From Salinarimonas sp. (lineage in GTDB: Bacteria; Pseudomonadota; Alphaproteobacteria; Rhizobiales; Beijerinckiaceae), in NCBI RefSeq assembly GCF_040111675.1, contig NZ_CP157794.1:2129501-2193500 (forward strand): a DNA stretch of 64,000 nucleotides, in the 5' to 3' direction. Each line of letters opens with the position of its first letter. Positions within the stretch are counted from its first letter, which is position 1. Positions 8,037 to 16,670 of the stretch are shown piece by piece. The position numbers and the translations under genes were made by a program. The notes below the pieces were generated by a model. The model had not been told where the DNA came from, did no database searches, and saw nothing but the letters and a program-made list of their open reading frames with translations.

Positions 8037-9586
8037 ACATCGTCGGGCTCTGCCAGGGTGCGAACCTGAAGATCTTCGCACGGCTCGTCGAGATCGTGCG
8101 CGAGCGCCTCGGCGTCGATCGCATCGGCGTCTTCGCGGCCGACGCGGCGTATGCGCGGCGCGCTCCGGAGGCGGCCGCGCTCGGGCGTGATCCGGCCGTC
8201 ACCTGGCTGCGCGAATGGGAGTCCCTCGCCGCGGGGCTGTCCCGCACGCCCGACCTCGCACTCCTGCGGCGCGTCGAGGCGGAGATCGGCCCTCCCTCGC
8301 TTTGGGCCGGCCTCCTCGCCGATCGGCGGCTGTTCTTCGGCCGGTACTGCAAGTTCCAGCAGGACTATCGCCCGCGCTACGGGGAGCGGCAGCTGCTCGG
8401 CGCGCTCACCGAGGCGGTCGCGCGCGTCGAGGCGCTGTTCGACGCGGTGCGGCCCGACCTCGTGCTCGGCTTCGTCCCCGTCACCCTGCACGAATACGTC
8501 GCGCTGCGGCTCGCCGAAGCCCGCGGCGTGCCGATCCTCCTCCTCCGCTCGACGAAGGTCGAAAATTTCGTCGCGCTCAATGACAGGCTGTTCGGCCTGT
8601 CGCGCCACGTCGAGCGGCTGCTGCCGTCGGCCGTGCGCGATCCCGCGCTCGCGGCAGTGGCGGACCGCTACCTCGAGAGCACGCGCGCCCGCGGCGCGAT
8701 CTACGAGGGAATGCACCGTCCGGAGCATGCGCGCCGCGCGTTCGATTGGCGCGGGACCGCACGTGCGCTCGCCGCCGCGGCCAAGCACGAGGCCCTGCGC
8801 CTGCGGGATCCCGTGGTGCGCGCCGACCCGCACAATCCCGGCTATGTCGTTCCCGCGCTGCTCGAGCGCGTCCAGCAGCCGTGGCGCTCGGCCCGGCTGC
8901 GGCGTCTGATCGACGCGCAAAGCGGCCGTTCGGGCGAAGACGACGCCCCGTTCTGCCTGTTCCCGCTGCATTTCGAGCCGGAGATCGCGCTCCAGATCTA
9001 CGCCCGCCCGCTGCAGAACCAGATCGAGGCCGCGCGGACGCTCGCGCTGTCCCTGCCCGCCGGAATGCGGCTCCTGGTGAAGGAGCATCCGCGCGCGGCC
9101 GGCTTTCGGCCGTTGTCGTACTATCGCAAGCTCCTCGAGATTCCCAACGTCCGGATCGCACCGCCGGAGGCGCCGTCCCACGCCCTGGTGCGTGACGCCG
9201 CGCTCGTCGCCGTGGTGACGGGCAATATCGGCCTCGAGGCGGCGGCGCTCGGCAAGCCGGTGATCGTCCTCGGCGAGGCCGACTACGCTCAGGCGCTGCC
9301 GCCGAGCGCCATGCGCCCGTGCCGGGACCTCTACGCCCTCTCCTCGGAGATCGCGGACCTCCTGCGAACGCACGATCCCGACGACGGACCCCTGCGCCGC
9401 CTCGTCGCCGCGATCGCCGGCGGCGCCGTCCCCGTCGATCTCTACTCCGTCCTTCTCGCCAAGCCGGGTCGCCACGGTTTCACCAGCGGCGACTTCGACG
9501 AGGACGTCAGCCGGCTCGCCGACTACGTCGAGAGCCGCATTCGCGCCGTGCGCGCGCCCCGGGAGCATGCCGATGCAGGAACGTGA
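8033..9586 (+). CDS. Capsular polysaccharide glycosyltransferase-like protein (KpsC/KpsS-like)
   Basis: 517 residues from ATG 8033 (ATGA overlap with neuA). The C-terminal third has LLVKEHPRAAGF near residue 350 and, downstream, VTGNIGLEAAALGKPVIVLGEADY, the same His-Pro plus GLEA/GKPV arrangement as the other capsule-type proteins here. The N-terminal domain includes a dinucleotide-like VRPDLVLGFVPVTLHEYVALRLAE stretch. It lies between the CMP-sialate synthetase and synthase genes, so a role in transferring the nonulosonic acid is attractive but unproven. It shows no similarity I recognise to known sialyltransferase motifs. Confidence 0.68.
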   Translation: MNIVGLCQGANLKIFARLVEIVRERLGVDRIGVFAADAAYARRAPEAAALGRDPAVTWLREWESLAAGLSRTPDLALLRRVEAEIGPPSLWAGLLADRRLFFGRYCKFQQDYRPRYGERQLLGALTEAVARVEALFDAVRPDLVLGFVPVTLHEYVALRLAEARGVPILLLRSTKVENFVALNDRLFGLSRHVERLLPSAVRDPALAAVADRYLESTRARGAIYEGMHRPEHARRAFDWRGTARALAAAAKHEALRLRDPVVRADPHNPGYVVPALLERVQQPWRSARLRRLIDAQSGRSGEDDAPFCLFPLHFEPEIALQIYARPLQNQIEAARTLALSLPAGMRLLVKEHPRAAGFRPLSYYRKLLEIPNVRIAPPEAPSHALVRDAALVAVVTGNIGLEAAALGKPVIVLGEADYAQALPPSAMRPCRDLYALSSEIADLLRTHDPDDGPLRRLVAAIAGGAVPVDLYSVLLAKPGRHGFTSGDFDEDVSRLADYVESRIRAVRAPREHADAGT

Positions 9587-10652
9587 GTTGCCGAGCACAT
9601 TCACGATCGCCGACCGTCCGGTCGGGCCGGGTCACCGCCCGTTCGTCATCGCCGAGGTGGCGCAGGCGCACGACGGCTCCCTCGGCGCCGCGCATGCGTT
9701 CATCGATTGCGCGGCGGAATGCGGTGCGGACGCCATCAAGTTCCAGACCCACATCGCCGAGGCGGAGAGCACGCGCGACGAGCCCTTCCGCGTCCGCTTC
9801 AGCTATGAGGACGCGACGCGCTACGACTACTGGACGCGCATGGAGTTCTCCGCGGAGCAATGGGCGGGGCTCGCCCGGCACGCCCGCGAGGCGGGGCTCG
9901 TCTTCCTGTCCTCCCCGTTCTCGCTCGAGGCGATCGCGCTGCTGGAGGCCCTCGACGTGCCCGCGTGGAAGGTCGCGTCGGGAGAGGTCGGCCACGGCGC
10001 CCTCGTCGATGCGATGCTCGCGACGGGCAAGCCGCTGCTGCTGTCGTCGGGCATGAGCACCTACGCCGATCTCGACGGGACCATCGCCCGCATCGCCCGG
10101 GCCGGCGAACGCTCCGCGCTCGCCGTCTTCCAATGCACGACGAAGTATCCGACGCCGCTCGAGGAAGTCGGCCTCGACATGCTGGACGCGTTCTCCCGAC
10201 GGTTCGGCGTGCCTGTGGGCCTGTCGGATCACAGCGCCGACACGCTGCCCTCGATCGCGGCCATGGCGCGGGGCGCGAGCCTGATCGAGGTCCATCTCGC
10301 TTTCCACCGCTCGATGTTCGGGCCCGATACGAAAGCCTCCCTGGTTCCCGAGCAGCTGCGCGAGGTCTGTCGCGCGCGCGACGCGATCCATACGATGCTG
10401 ACGCATCCCCTCGACAAGGACGGGCTCGCGAAATCGCTCGCCGGTTCCGCCGCCCTGTTCACCCGCTCGCTCGCCCTGCGGGCGCCGCAACCGATGGGGA
10501 CCGTGATCGAGGCCGACATGCTCACCCTGAAGAAGCCCGGCACGGGCATCCCGGAGACCGAGCGCGACGCCTATATCGGGCGTCGTCTCGCCCGTGCGGT
10601 CCCGCACGACCGGCTGCTGCGACCCGACGATTTCGCGCCGGGAGGCGCCTGA
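9567..10652 (+). CDS. neuB: N-acetylneuraminate synthase (NeuB family) with SAF domain
   Basis: 361 residues. The synthase barrel starts at PFVIAEVAQAHDG and contains DAIKFQTHIA, VPAWKVASGEVGH, LLLSSGMSTYADLD, FQCTTKYPTPLEEVGL and GLSDHS, the core motifs of PEP-dependent NeuB-type synthases. The C-terminal ~60 residues (KSLAGSAALFTRSLALRA... to ...GIPETERDAYIGRRL) form the antifreeze-like SAF domain. It condenses ManNAc, made by the NeuC enzyme, with PEP. The gene overlaps the end of the previous one by 20 bp. ATG 9573, two codons in, is better spaced from a GGGAG at about 9560 and may be the real start. Confidence 0.9.
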   Translation: MPMQERELPSTFTIADRPVGPGHRPFVIAEVAQAHDGSLGAAHAFIDCAAECGADAIKFQTHIAEAESTRDEPFRVRFSYEDATRYDYWTRMEFSAEQWAGLARHAREAGLVFLSSPFSLEAIALLEALDVPAWKVASGEVGHGALVDAMLATGKPLLLSSGMSTYADLDGTIARIARAGERSALAVFQCTTKYPTPLEEVGLDMLDAFSRRFGVPVGLSDHSADTLPSIAAMARGASLIEVHLAFHRSMFGPDTKASLVPEQLREVCRARDAIHTMLTHPLDKDGLAKSLAGSAALFTRSLALRAPQPMGTVIEADMLTLKKPGTGIPETERDAYIGRRLARAVPHDRLLRPDDFAPGGA

Positions 10653-11380
10653 TGACGCTGTTCCGCAAGATCCTGTTCAAGCTTCATGTCGGTCTGTTCC
10701 AGCGCGACCGGGAAGGACGCATCGCGGCTCTCGCGGCGCGCGAGCCGACCTACGCGGCCTTCCTCCAGGTTCTCACGCAGGGTGAGGCGGTCGGCGTACG
10801 GGGGCACCCCTGGCGCGCCCTCGACATCGAGAAGGTTCTCCGCATGCTGGCGCCGAAGCGCATCGCGGAGCTGGGCTCGGGCACCTCCACCGGGATCTTC
10901 GCGTCGTACGTGCGCGAACGGGACGGAGCGTCGCTGATCAGCGTCGACGAGACCGAGCACTGGGCCGGGCTCACGCGAGCGGGCCTGGAGGCCGTCGGCC
11001 TCGCGCCGCATCCGCGCATCGACGTGGTCGCATCGCGGCGAATCGAGGGCCGACGAGGCAGCCATTACGCGTTCACGATCGAGCCGGATATCGATCTCGT
11101 CTATGTCGACGGGCCGTCGGTCTCCAAGCGCGACGGCAAAGGCACGCCGAACGAGGATGTTCTGCGGGCGTTCGAGGCCGGGCACTTCCCGCGGGCCATC
11201 GTCGTCGACGGCCGCATCGAGACGGTCGACGCGATCCGCCGGCATCCGGGGGGGCGGGGCTACGCCTTCACGCCCGGGCTGAGCTATCTCGCCAAGGCGC
11301 CCGATCTCGAGCTGCGCGACGTGCTCGCGATCGGCGCCTTCCACCGGCACTCGCTGTTCGTGCGCAAGCCCGACGCATGA
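10652..11380 (+). CDS. SAM-dependent methyltransferase-like protein
   Basis: 242 residues from ATG 10652, overlapping the neuB stop. A motif I-like glycine loop, RIAELGSGTSTGIFA, lies near residues 70-85, and an acidic ISVDETEHW strand follows. Both suit a class I Rossmann methyltransferase. The later segment DIDLVYVDGPSVSKRDGK resembles the active-site strand of sugar O-methyltransferase-like proteins in glycan clusters. No signal peptide or membrane helix is visible. It may methylate a sugar of the exported polysaccharide, possibly as a cap. The acceptor is unknown and methyl transfer itself is inferred from the fold motif. Confidence 0.65.
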   Translation: MTLFRKILFKLHVGLFQRDREGRIAALAAREPTYAAFLQVLTQGEAVGVRGHPWRALDIEKVLRMLAPKRIAELGSGTSTGIFASYVRERDGASLISVDETEHWAGLTRAGLEAVGLAPHPRIDVVASRRIEGRRGSHYAFTIEPDIDLVYVDGPSVSKRDGKGTPNEDVLRAFEAGHFPRAIVVDGRIETVDAIRRHPGGRGYAFTPGLSYLAKAPDLELRDVLAIGAFHRHSLFVRKPDA

Positions 11381-12525
11381 CGCGCCACGCCAGGCCGATC
11401 CGGGTCGCGCACATCATCACGACGCTCGGCTCGGGCGGCGCCGAACGCATGCTGACTCGCATCGCCACGGCGGATGTGGCCGGCTGCGAGCAGATCGTCG
11501 TGTCCCTGATGGACGAAGGCGTCTACGGCGCCGCTCTGCGCGCGCGGGGGGTGCCCGTGCACGCTCTCGGACTGCAGCGCAGCGCCGTCGATCCGCGCGC
11601 CGTCTTTCGGCTCGCGGCGCTGCTGCGGCGGCTCGACCCCGACGTGACGATGACCTGGCTCTATCACGCCGATCTCGCCGGCTCGCTCGCCAGCCTCTTG
11701 GCGGGGCAGGGGCTCTCTCGCGTCGTCTGGAACGTTCGCTGCGCGCAGACCGAGTTCGCGCATTATTCCTGGAAGACCAAGGCCGTGATGCATGCGCTCG
11801 CCCGCCTGTCGCGGCTTCCCGCGGCCGTCGCGCACAATTCGCAGGCGGGGCGCACCGCCCACGAGGCCTACGGCTACCGGCCGCGGCGGTGGGTCTCGCT
11901 GCCGAACGGCGTGGACACGGAGGTCTGGCGGCCGGACGCGGGCGATCGCGCCGCCGTGCGCGCGGCGCTCGGCATCGCGCCGGGCGAGGTGGCCGTGGGT
12001 CTCGTCGCGCGGCTGGATCCCCAGAAGGGGCACGAGCTCTTCTTGAAGGCGAACGCCGTGGTCGCGGGACGCGGGCTCCCGATCCGTCCGGTGCTGATCG
12101 GGCGCGACACCGAGCGGATCGCTCCGCCGCCGGAGCTCGGCGACCGCGTCGTCGCGCTCGGGGAGCGCACGGACGTGGAGCGGCTCATGCGCGGCTTGGA
12201 TCTCGTCGTGCTCGCCTCCTCGAGCGAGGCCTTCCCAAACGTAATCGCGGAGGCCATGGCAACGGCGATTCCCTGCGTATCGACGGATGTCGGCGAGGCG
12301 CGAGCGATCATCGGCGATGCGGGCTTCGTGGTGACGGACGCCACGTCGGCGGCGCTCGCCGAGGCCATCGAACGCATGATCCGCCTCGGGGACGCCGGCC
12401 GTGCTGAAATCGGCAGTCGGGCTCGCGAACGAATTCGTGCATCCTATGCGATCGGCCGGAGCATCGAGCTCTACACCGCGTTGTGGCGTCGGGTCGCGGA
12501 GGCGGCTGGGCAGGCCGCCGAATGA
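11377..12525 (+). CDS. GT4-family glycosyltransferase
   Basis: 382 residues from ATG 11377 (ATGA overlap). The N-terminal domain has IITTLGSGGAERML, typical of GT-B donor/acceptor loops. The central SLPNGVDTEVW marks the inter-domain junction. The C-terminal SSSEAFPNVIAEAMATAIP holds the GT4 retaining-enzyme E-x7-E motif. It is the last gene of the first + strand run and converges on the WbpM-like gene with 79 bp between them. It would add a sugar from a nucleotide donor to the lipid-linked oligosaccharide at the inner membrane face. The sugar cannot be predicted. Confidence 0.88.
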   Translation: MTRHARPIRVAHIITTLGSGGAERMLTRIATADVAGCEQIVVSLMDEGVYGAALRARGVPVHALGLQRSAVDPRAVFRLAALLRRLDPDVTMTWLYHADLAGSLASLLAGQGLSRVVWNVRCAQTEFAHYSWKTKAVMHALARLSRLPAAVAHNSQAGRTAHEAYGYRPRRWVSLPNGVDTEVWRPDAGDRAAVRAALGIAPGEVAVGLVARLDPQKGHELFLKANAVVAGRGLPIRPVLIGRDTERIAPPPELGDRVVALGERTDVERLMRGLDLVVLASSSEAFPNVIAEAMATAIPCVSTDVGEARAIIGDAGFVVTDATSAALAEAIERMIRLGDAGRAEIGSRARERIRASYAIGRSIELYTALWRRVAEAAGQAAE

Positions 12526-12604
12526 GCCGGAGCCGGCGACCGCGCCGCGATCCGCGACCGAAGCCGGGCCGCGTGCGAGCAGCACGACGCTGCGGCGCGC
12601 ACGT

Positions 12605-14518
12605 TCACGCTCGGAGTTGCGAGGGCGCGCGGTCGGGAGCGCTCCAGCCGAGCGCGTCCGGGCTGACCGCGAAGGATCCGAGCAGCCGCCGCGCTTCCGA
12701 CGCGTCTTCGGCGCGCGCGGCCGCTTCGAGCTGGTCCGTCAGCCTCTCTACCGTCGAGAGCTGGAGCAACCGCGCGGACGCCACGAACACGCCCTCCGCG
12801 CCGGACGGTTCGGTCGCCTCGTCCTTGTCGAAGAGCTCCTCGAACAGCTTCTCCCCCGGCCGCAGGCCCGTGAAGACGATGGGCACGTCGACCTCCGGCC
12901 GCCGGCCGGCGAGCGCGATCATCGTGCGGGCGAGGTCGACGATGCGGATGGGCTCGCCCATGTCGAGGACGAAGATGCGCCCGCGCTGGTCCGGTCGCGT
13001 GACGCCGTGGGCCGCCGCCTGCAGGACGAGCTCGGTCGCCTCCCGGATGGTCATGAAGTAGCGCTTCATCTCCGGATGCGTCACGGTCACCGGGCCGCCT
13101 TCGCCGATCTGCCGCTTGAACAGCGGCACGACCGAGCCGGTGGATCCGAGCACGTTGCCGAAGCGCACGGTGATGAACCGCGTCGCGACGCCGCTCACGT
13201 CGAGCGCCTGACAATAGGCTTCCGCGACACGCTTCGTCGCGCCCATCACGCTCGTCGGGCGGATGGCCTTGTCGGTGGAGATCATCACCACGGCCTCCGC
13301 GCCGGCCGCGACGGCGGCGTCGGCGACGTTGCGCGTGCCGATCACGTTGGTGGCGACGCCCGCGGACACGTTGGCCTCGACGAGCGGCACGTGCTTGAGC
13401 GCGGCGGCGTGAAACACGAGGGCCGGGCGCTCGGCGTGCATCAGCGCCGCCATCCCGGCGCGATCGCGCACGTCGGCGAGCACGGCGCGGCGGCGCACGG
13501 CCGGCGCCTCGCGGGCGAGCGCCATGTCGATCTGGTAGAGCGCGTATTCCGAGCTGTCGACCAGGACGAGCCGCTCCGGCCGGTAGCTCGCGACCTGGCT
13601 CACGATCTCCGAGCCGATGCTGCCGCCGGCCCCGGTCACCACGACGACGCGGTCGGCGATCAGGGCCCGGATGGTCTGCAGCTCGAGCCGCACCGGCGGG
13701 CGGCCGAGCAGGTCCTCGAGCGTGATCGCCTCGAGATCCGCCTCGCCGCCCGCGAGGCTCGCGGGCGCGACGCGCCTCAGCGGCAGCCCCAGCGCCGTGA
13801 CCATCGCCGCCAGCGGCGCGAGAACCGCGCGGTCCCGCGGCGCGGCGACGATCAGCGCGTCGATCGCGATGCCGGCCCGCCCCAGCCGGGCGACGACCTC
13901 CTTCAGCTCCGAGACCTCGCCCACGATGGGGACGCCGCGGACGTTCCGGCCGCGCTTGCTCGAGGTGTAGTCGACGATGCCGCGCACGCGGTAGCGCGGC
14001 GAGCTCTCCAGGCCGTAGGTGCGGATGACCGTATCGGCCTCGCTGGCGCTGCCGAGGATGAGGACCTGCTCGACGCCGGAGGCGTGCAGGTCGCGCGGGC
14101 GCGCGTGGGCGAGCCCGCCGTCCTTGAGGGCGCGATAGGCCAGGCGGGGCGCGCCGACGAGCACGATCAGCGCGAACCAGGCGATGACGGGCGCCGTGCG
14201 GGGGAACTCTTCGAGGCGCGTGGTGACGAAGAGCAGCAGCACGAAGACGATGACGGCCGTCGTCGCGGCGGCGACGATGGCCCGCAGATCCGTGATCGAG
14301 GCGAAGCGCCACATGCCCCGCCCGAGCCCGAAAGCGCGGAACGCGACGGCGCACACCGCCATGAAGCCGGCGACCCACAGCCCGAGACGGTCGCGCGGCA
14401 GCTCGTCCAGGCCGTAGCGCGCCGTGACGGCGAGCGCCATCGCCACACCCGCCATGACGACGTCGTGCACGCTGGCGAGAAGGCGCTTCCAGGAGATCTG
14501 CAGCTTGCTCTTCGACAT
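12605..14518 (-). CDS. Membrane-bound UDP-sugar 4,6-dehydratase/epimerase, WbpM/CapD type
   Basis: 637 residues. The N-terminal ~140 residues contain four hydrophobic helices, followed by a CoA-binding-3-like Rossmann domain with VLILGSASEADTVIRTYG. The catalytic SDR domain starts with VVVTGAGGSIGSEIV near residue 297. The active-site block ISTDKAIRPTSVMGATKR carries Met where most SDRs have Tyr, the S-M-K arrangement known from WbpM-type 4,6-dehydratases. It would turn UDP-GlcNAc into the 4-keto-6-deoxy sugar, the first step to QuiNAc/FucNAc-type initiating sugars. That fits the WecA-like transferase and SDR reductase encoded divergently next door. Confidence 0.9.
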   Translation of the reverse strand: MSKSKLQISWKRLLASVHDVVMAGVAMALAVTARYGLDELPRDRLGLWVAGFMAVCAVAFRAFGLGRGMWRFASITDLRAIVAAATTAVIVFVLLLFVTTRLEEFPRTAPVIAWFALIVLVGAPRLAYRALKDGGLAHARPRDLHASGVEQVLILGSASEADTVIRTYGLESSPRYRVRGIVDYTSSKRGRNVRGVPIVGEVSELKEVVARLGRAGIAIDALIVAAPRDRAVLAPLAAMVTALGLPLRRVAPASLAGGEADLEAITLEDLLGRPPVRLELQTIRALIADRVVVVTGAGGSIGSEIVSQVASYRPERLVLVDSSEYALYQIDMALAREAPAVRRRAVLADVRDRAGMAALMHAERPALVFHAAALKHVPLVEANVSAGVATNVIGTRNVADAAVAAGAEAVVMISTDKAIRPTSVMGATKRVAEAYCQALDVSGVATRFITVRFGNVLGSTGSVVPLFKRQIGEGGPVTVTHPEMKRYFMTIREATELVLQAAAHGVTRPDQRGRIFVLDMGEPIRIVDLARTMIALAGRRPEVDVPIVFTGLRPGEKLFEELFDKDEATEPSGAEGVFVASARLLQLSTVERLTDQLEAAARAEDASEARRLLGSFAVSPDALGWSAPDRAPSQLRA

Positions 14519-14712
14519 ACGGACCGTGCGCCTCGCCCGGCGCCCTCGAGGTTTCCCGCGCGCCTGCGGCTCGCGTTGCGCTTAGCACGGGAGCGGCCAC
14601 GCGCAAAGACGGCCCCGATGGCCCGAATGCCCGCGTTCGCGTTGCGGCGTGCGCCGCGACCGGCTAGAACCGCCGGCGGCGCGCATCGGGGCGCGTCGGC
14701 GCCGGTCCCGCG
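14519..14712. promoter_or_regulatory. Divergent intergenic region between dehydratase and WecA-like gene
   Basis: A 194-bp gap between two divergently transcribed genes must hold promoters for both. The sequence is GC rich and I cannot point to a convincing -35/-10 pair or a clear operator. Short Ala/Arg-coding open stretches cross it but look like shadow frames. No Shine-Dalgarno-preceded small gene is visible. Confidence 0.35.
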
Positions 14713-15735
14713 ATGCTCGCTCTCCTCTCAGCCGTCGTCTCGGCGGTCATCTGCGCCGCAATGGTCCGCGCGCTCTTCCCCCTGATGCGACGCTATGCGC
14801 TCGCGCGCCCGAACGCGCGCTCCAGCCACCGCGTTCCGACGCCCCAGGGAGGCGGCATCGCGGTCGTCGCGGCGACGCTGGCGACATGCGCCGGGGCGCT
14901 CTGGCTCGCCGGCGCGGGGGAGGGTGCGTTCGGCGTCTTCGGCGCCGTCGCAGTCGCCACCGTGCTCCTCGCGGCGGTCGGCGCCGTGGACGACATCCGC
15001 CCGCTGCCGGTCTCCCCGCGACTCGCGCTGCAGGGCGTCGGGGTCGCGCTCGTCGTGATCGCCGCCGCCGAAACGGGCCGGGTGCTGCCGGACGAGATCC
15101 CGCTGGGTGTCGAGATCGGTCTGGCGGCGCTCGCCGGGCTCTGGTTCGTCAACCTCACGAACTTCATGGACGGTCTCGATTGGCTCACGGTGGCGGCGGT
15201 CGTGCCCCTCGCGGCGACGATCGCCGTGCTCGGCCTGGGCGACGTCGTCGGTACGCTGGAGACCGCGCTCGCCGCCGCGCTGCTCGGAGCGATGCTCGGC
15301 TTCTCGCCCTTCAACAAGCCGGCGGCGCGGCTCTTCCTCGGCGACGTCGGCTCGCTGCCGATCGGGCTTCTCGTCGCCTTCCTGCTCTACGGGCTCGCCG
15401 CGAGCGGACATCTCGTCGCCGCGATCCTGCTGCCGCTCTATTCGTGCACGGACGCGACCCTCACGCTGGCGCGACGCGCCCTGCGCGGCGAAACCGTCTG
15501 GCAGGCGCATCGCTCGCACTTCTACCAACGCGCCACGGACAACGGCCTCACCCCGCTCGCGGTGTCGGGCACGATCTTCGTCGCGAACGCCGCGCTCGCC
15601 GCGCTGGCCCTGACCGCGGTGGCGCTCGACGGGCCGATCGGAGATCTCCTCGTCCTCGCGGCCGGTGCGGCGGTCGTCGCCGGCGTGCTCGTGCGCTTCT
15701 CGCGGGGCGGCGCCACGGCGAGGTCCGCGCGATGA
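14713..15735 (+). CDS. Undecaprenyl-phosphate sugar-1-phosphate transferase (WecA/MraY family)
   Basis: 340 residues, almost entirely made of about ten membrane helices. The family motifs are present: an early PNARSSHRVPTPQGGGIA loop, the Asp-rich AVDDIRPL, NLTNFMDGLDWL with the catalytic/metal Asp residues, and RLFLGDVGSLPIG. Members transfer HexNAc-1-P from UDP-HexNAc to undecaprenyl phosphate and so start O-antigen synthesis. Its neighbours, a downstream SDR and the divergent WbpM-like dehydratase, form the usual WbpM/WbpL/WbpV-type initiation set, so QuiNAc-1-P or FucNAc-1-P is the likely substrate by inference. Confidence 0.9.
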   Translation: MLALLSAVVSAVICAAMVRALFPLMRRYALARPNARSSHRVPTPQGGGIAVVAATLATCAGALWLAGAGEGAFGVFGAVAVATVLLAAVGAVDDIRPLPVSPRLALQGVGVALVVIAAAETGRVLPDEIPLGVEIGLAALAGLWFVNLTNFMDGLDWLTVAAVVPLAATIAVLGLGDVVGTLETALAAALLGAMLGFSPFNKPAARLFLGDVGSLPIGLLVAFLLYGLAASGHLVAAILLPLYSCTDATLTLARRALRGETVWQAHRSHFYQRATDNGLTPLAVSGTIFVANAALAALALTAVALDGPIGDLLVLAAGAAVVAGVLVRFSRGGATARSAR

Positions 15736-16670
15736 CCGGGCCCCTCGTCGCCCTCACCGGCGCGACCGGCTTCGTCGGGCGCCATCTCCTCGCGGACCTG
15801 CGCGCCCACGGCTGTCGCGTGCGCGTCCTGCTGCGCCGGCCGAGCGACGGTGCGCCGGAGGCCGATTCGGCCGTGATCGGCGACCTCGCGCGGCCGGTGA
15901 ACATGGCCCGCGCCCTCGAAGGGGTGGACGCCGTCGTGCATTCGGCCGGGATCGCCCACGCCATGTCCGGGCGCCCTGAGGACGATTACCGCGCGGTCAA
16001 CACCGAGGCGACGATCGCGCTCGGCCGCGCGGCCGAGCGGGCCGGCGTGCGGCGCTTCGTCTTCCTGTCCTCCGTGCGCGCCCAGACGGGCCCGTCCGCC
16101 GCGGGCGTCGTCGACGAGGGCCGTGCGCCCGCGCCGACCGACGCCTACGGCCGCTCGAAGCTCGCCGCCGAGGAGGGGCTCGCGACCCTCGGGCTCGACT
16201 GGACGGCGCTGCGGCCCGTCCTCGTCTACGGGCCGGGCGTGAAGGGCAACATGGCCTCCCTCGTGCGCCTGGCGCAGAGCCCCTGGCCGCTGCCGCTGGG
16301 CGCCCTGCACGCGCGACGCTCGCTGCTCGCGGTCGAGAACCTCGCAGAGGCCGTGCGCGCCGCCATCCAGGCCGAGGGGCCGCTGCGGCGCCCCTTCCTC
16401 GTCGCCGACGACGGCGCCTGGACCCTGCCGGAGATGATCGCGTCCCTGCGCCGGGGGCTCGGCCGCCGGCCGGGCCTCCTGCCGGTCCCGCAGGCGATGA
16501 TCGCGCTCGCCGCGCGGGCGGCCGGGCGCGGGGAGGCGCTGGACCGCCTGACCGGGGACCTCGTCGTCGATGCGCGTGCGCTGCGCGGCATCGGCTGGGC
16601 GCCGGTCGTCGCCACGCCGGAGGGGCTCGCGCGGCTCGCCCGGCGCGCCGCCGCCGGAGACGACGGGTGA
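15732..16670 (+). CDS. NAD-dependent epimerase/reductase (SDR), nucleotide-sugar
   Basis: 312 residues from ATG 15732, overlapping the previous stop. It opens with VALTGATGFVGRHLL, a TGxxGxxG NAD(P) loop. Asp and Arg residues follow in a GDLARPVNMARALEGVDAVVHSAG strand. Ser sits in FLSSVRA, and the catalytic YxxxK is DAYGRSKLAAEE near residue 140. This is an extended SDR of the WcaG/RmlD/WbpV group. With the WbpM-like enzyme it probably reduces the 4-keto intermediate to UDP-QuiNAc or UDP-FucNAc ahead of the WecA-like transferase; which epimer cannot be told. Confidence 0.85.
   Translation: MTGPLVALTGATGFVGRHLLADLRAHGCRVRVLLRRPSDGAPEADSAVIGDLARPVNMARALEGVDAVVHSAGIAHAMSGRPEDDYRAVNTEATIALGRAAERAGVRRFVFLSSVRAQTGPSAAGVVDEGRAPAPTDAYGRSKLAAEEGLATLGLDWTALRPVLVYGPGVKGNMASLVRLAQSPWPLPLGALHARRSLLAVENLAEAVRAAIQAEGPLRRPFLVADDGAWTLPEMIASLRRGLGRRPGLLPVPQAMIALAARAAGRGEALDRLTGDLVVDARALRGIGWAPVVATPEGLARLARRAAAGDDG

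Noticed and set aside
6127..10652. Legionaminic or pseudaminic acid pathway instead of a neuraminic-type pathway
   Set aside because: There is no nearby LegB/PseB-type dehydratase with aminotransferase and acetyltransferase. The WbpM-like enzyme belongs to the initiating-sugar set.
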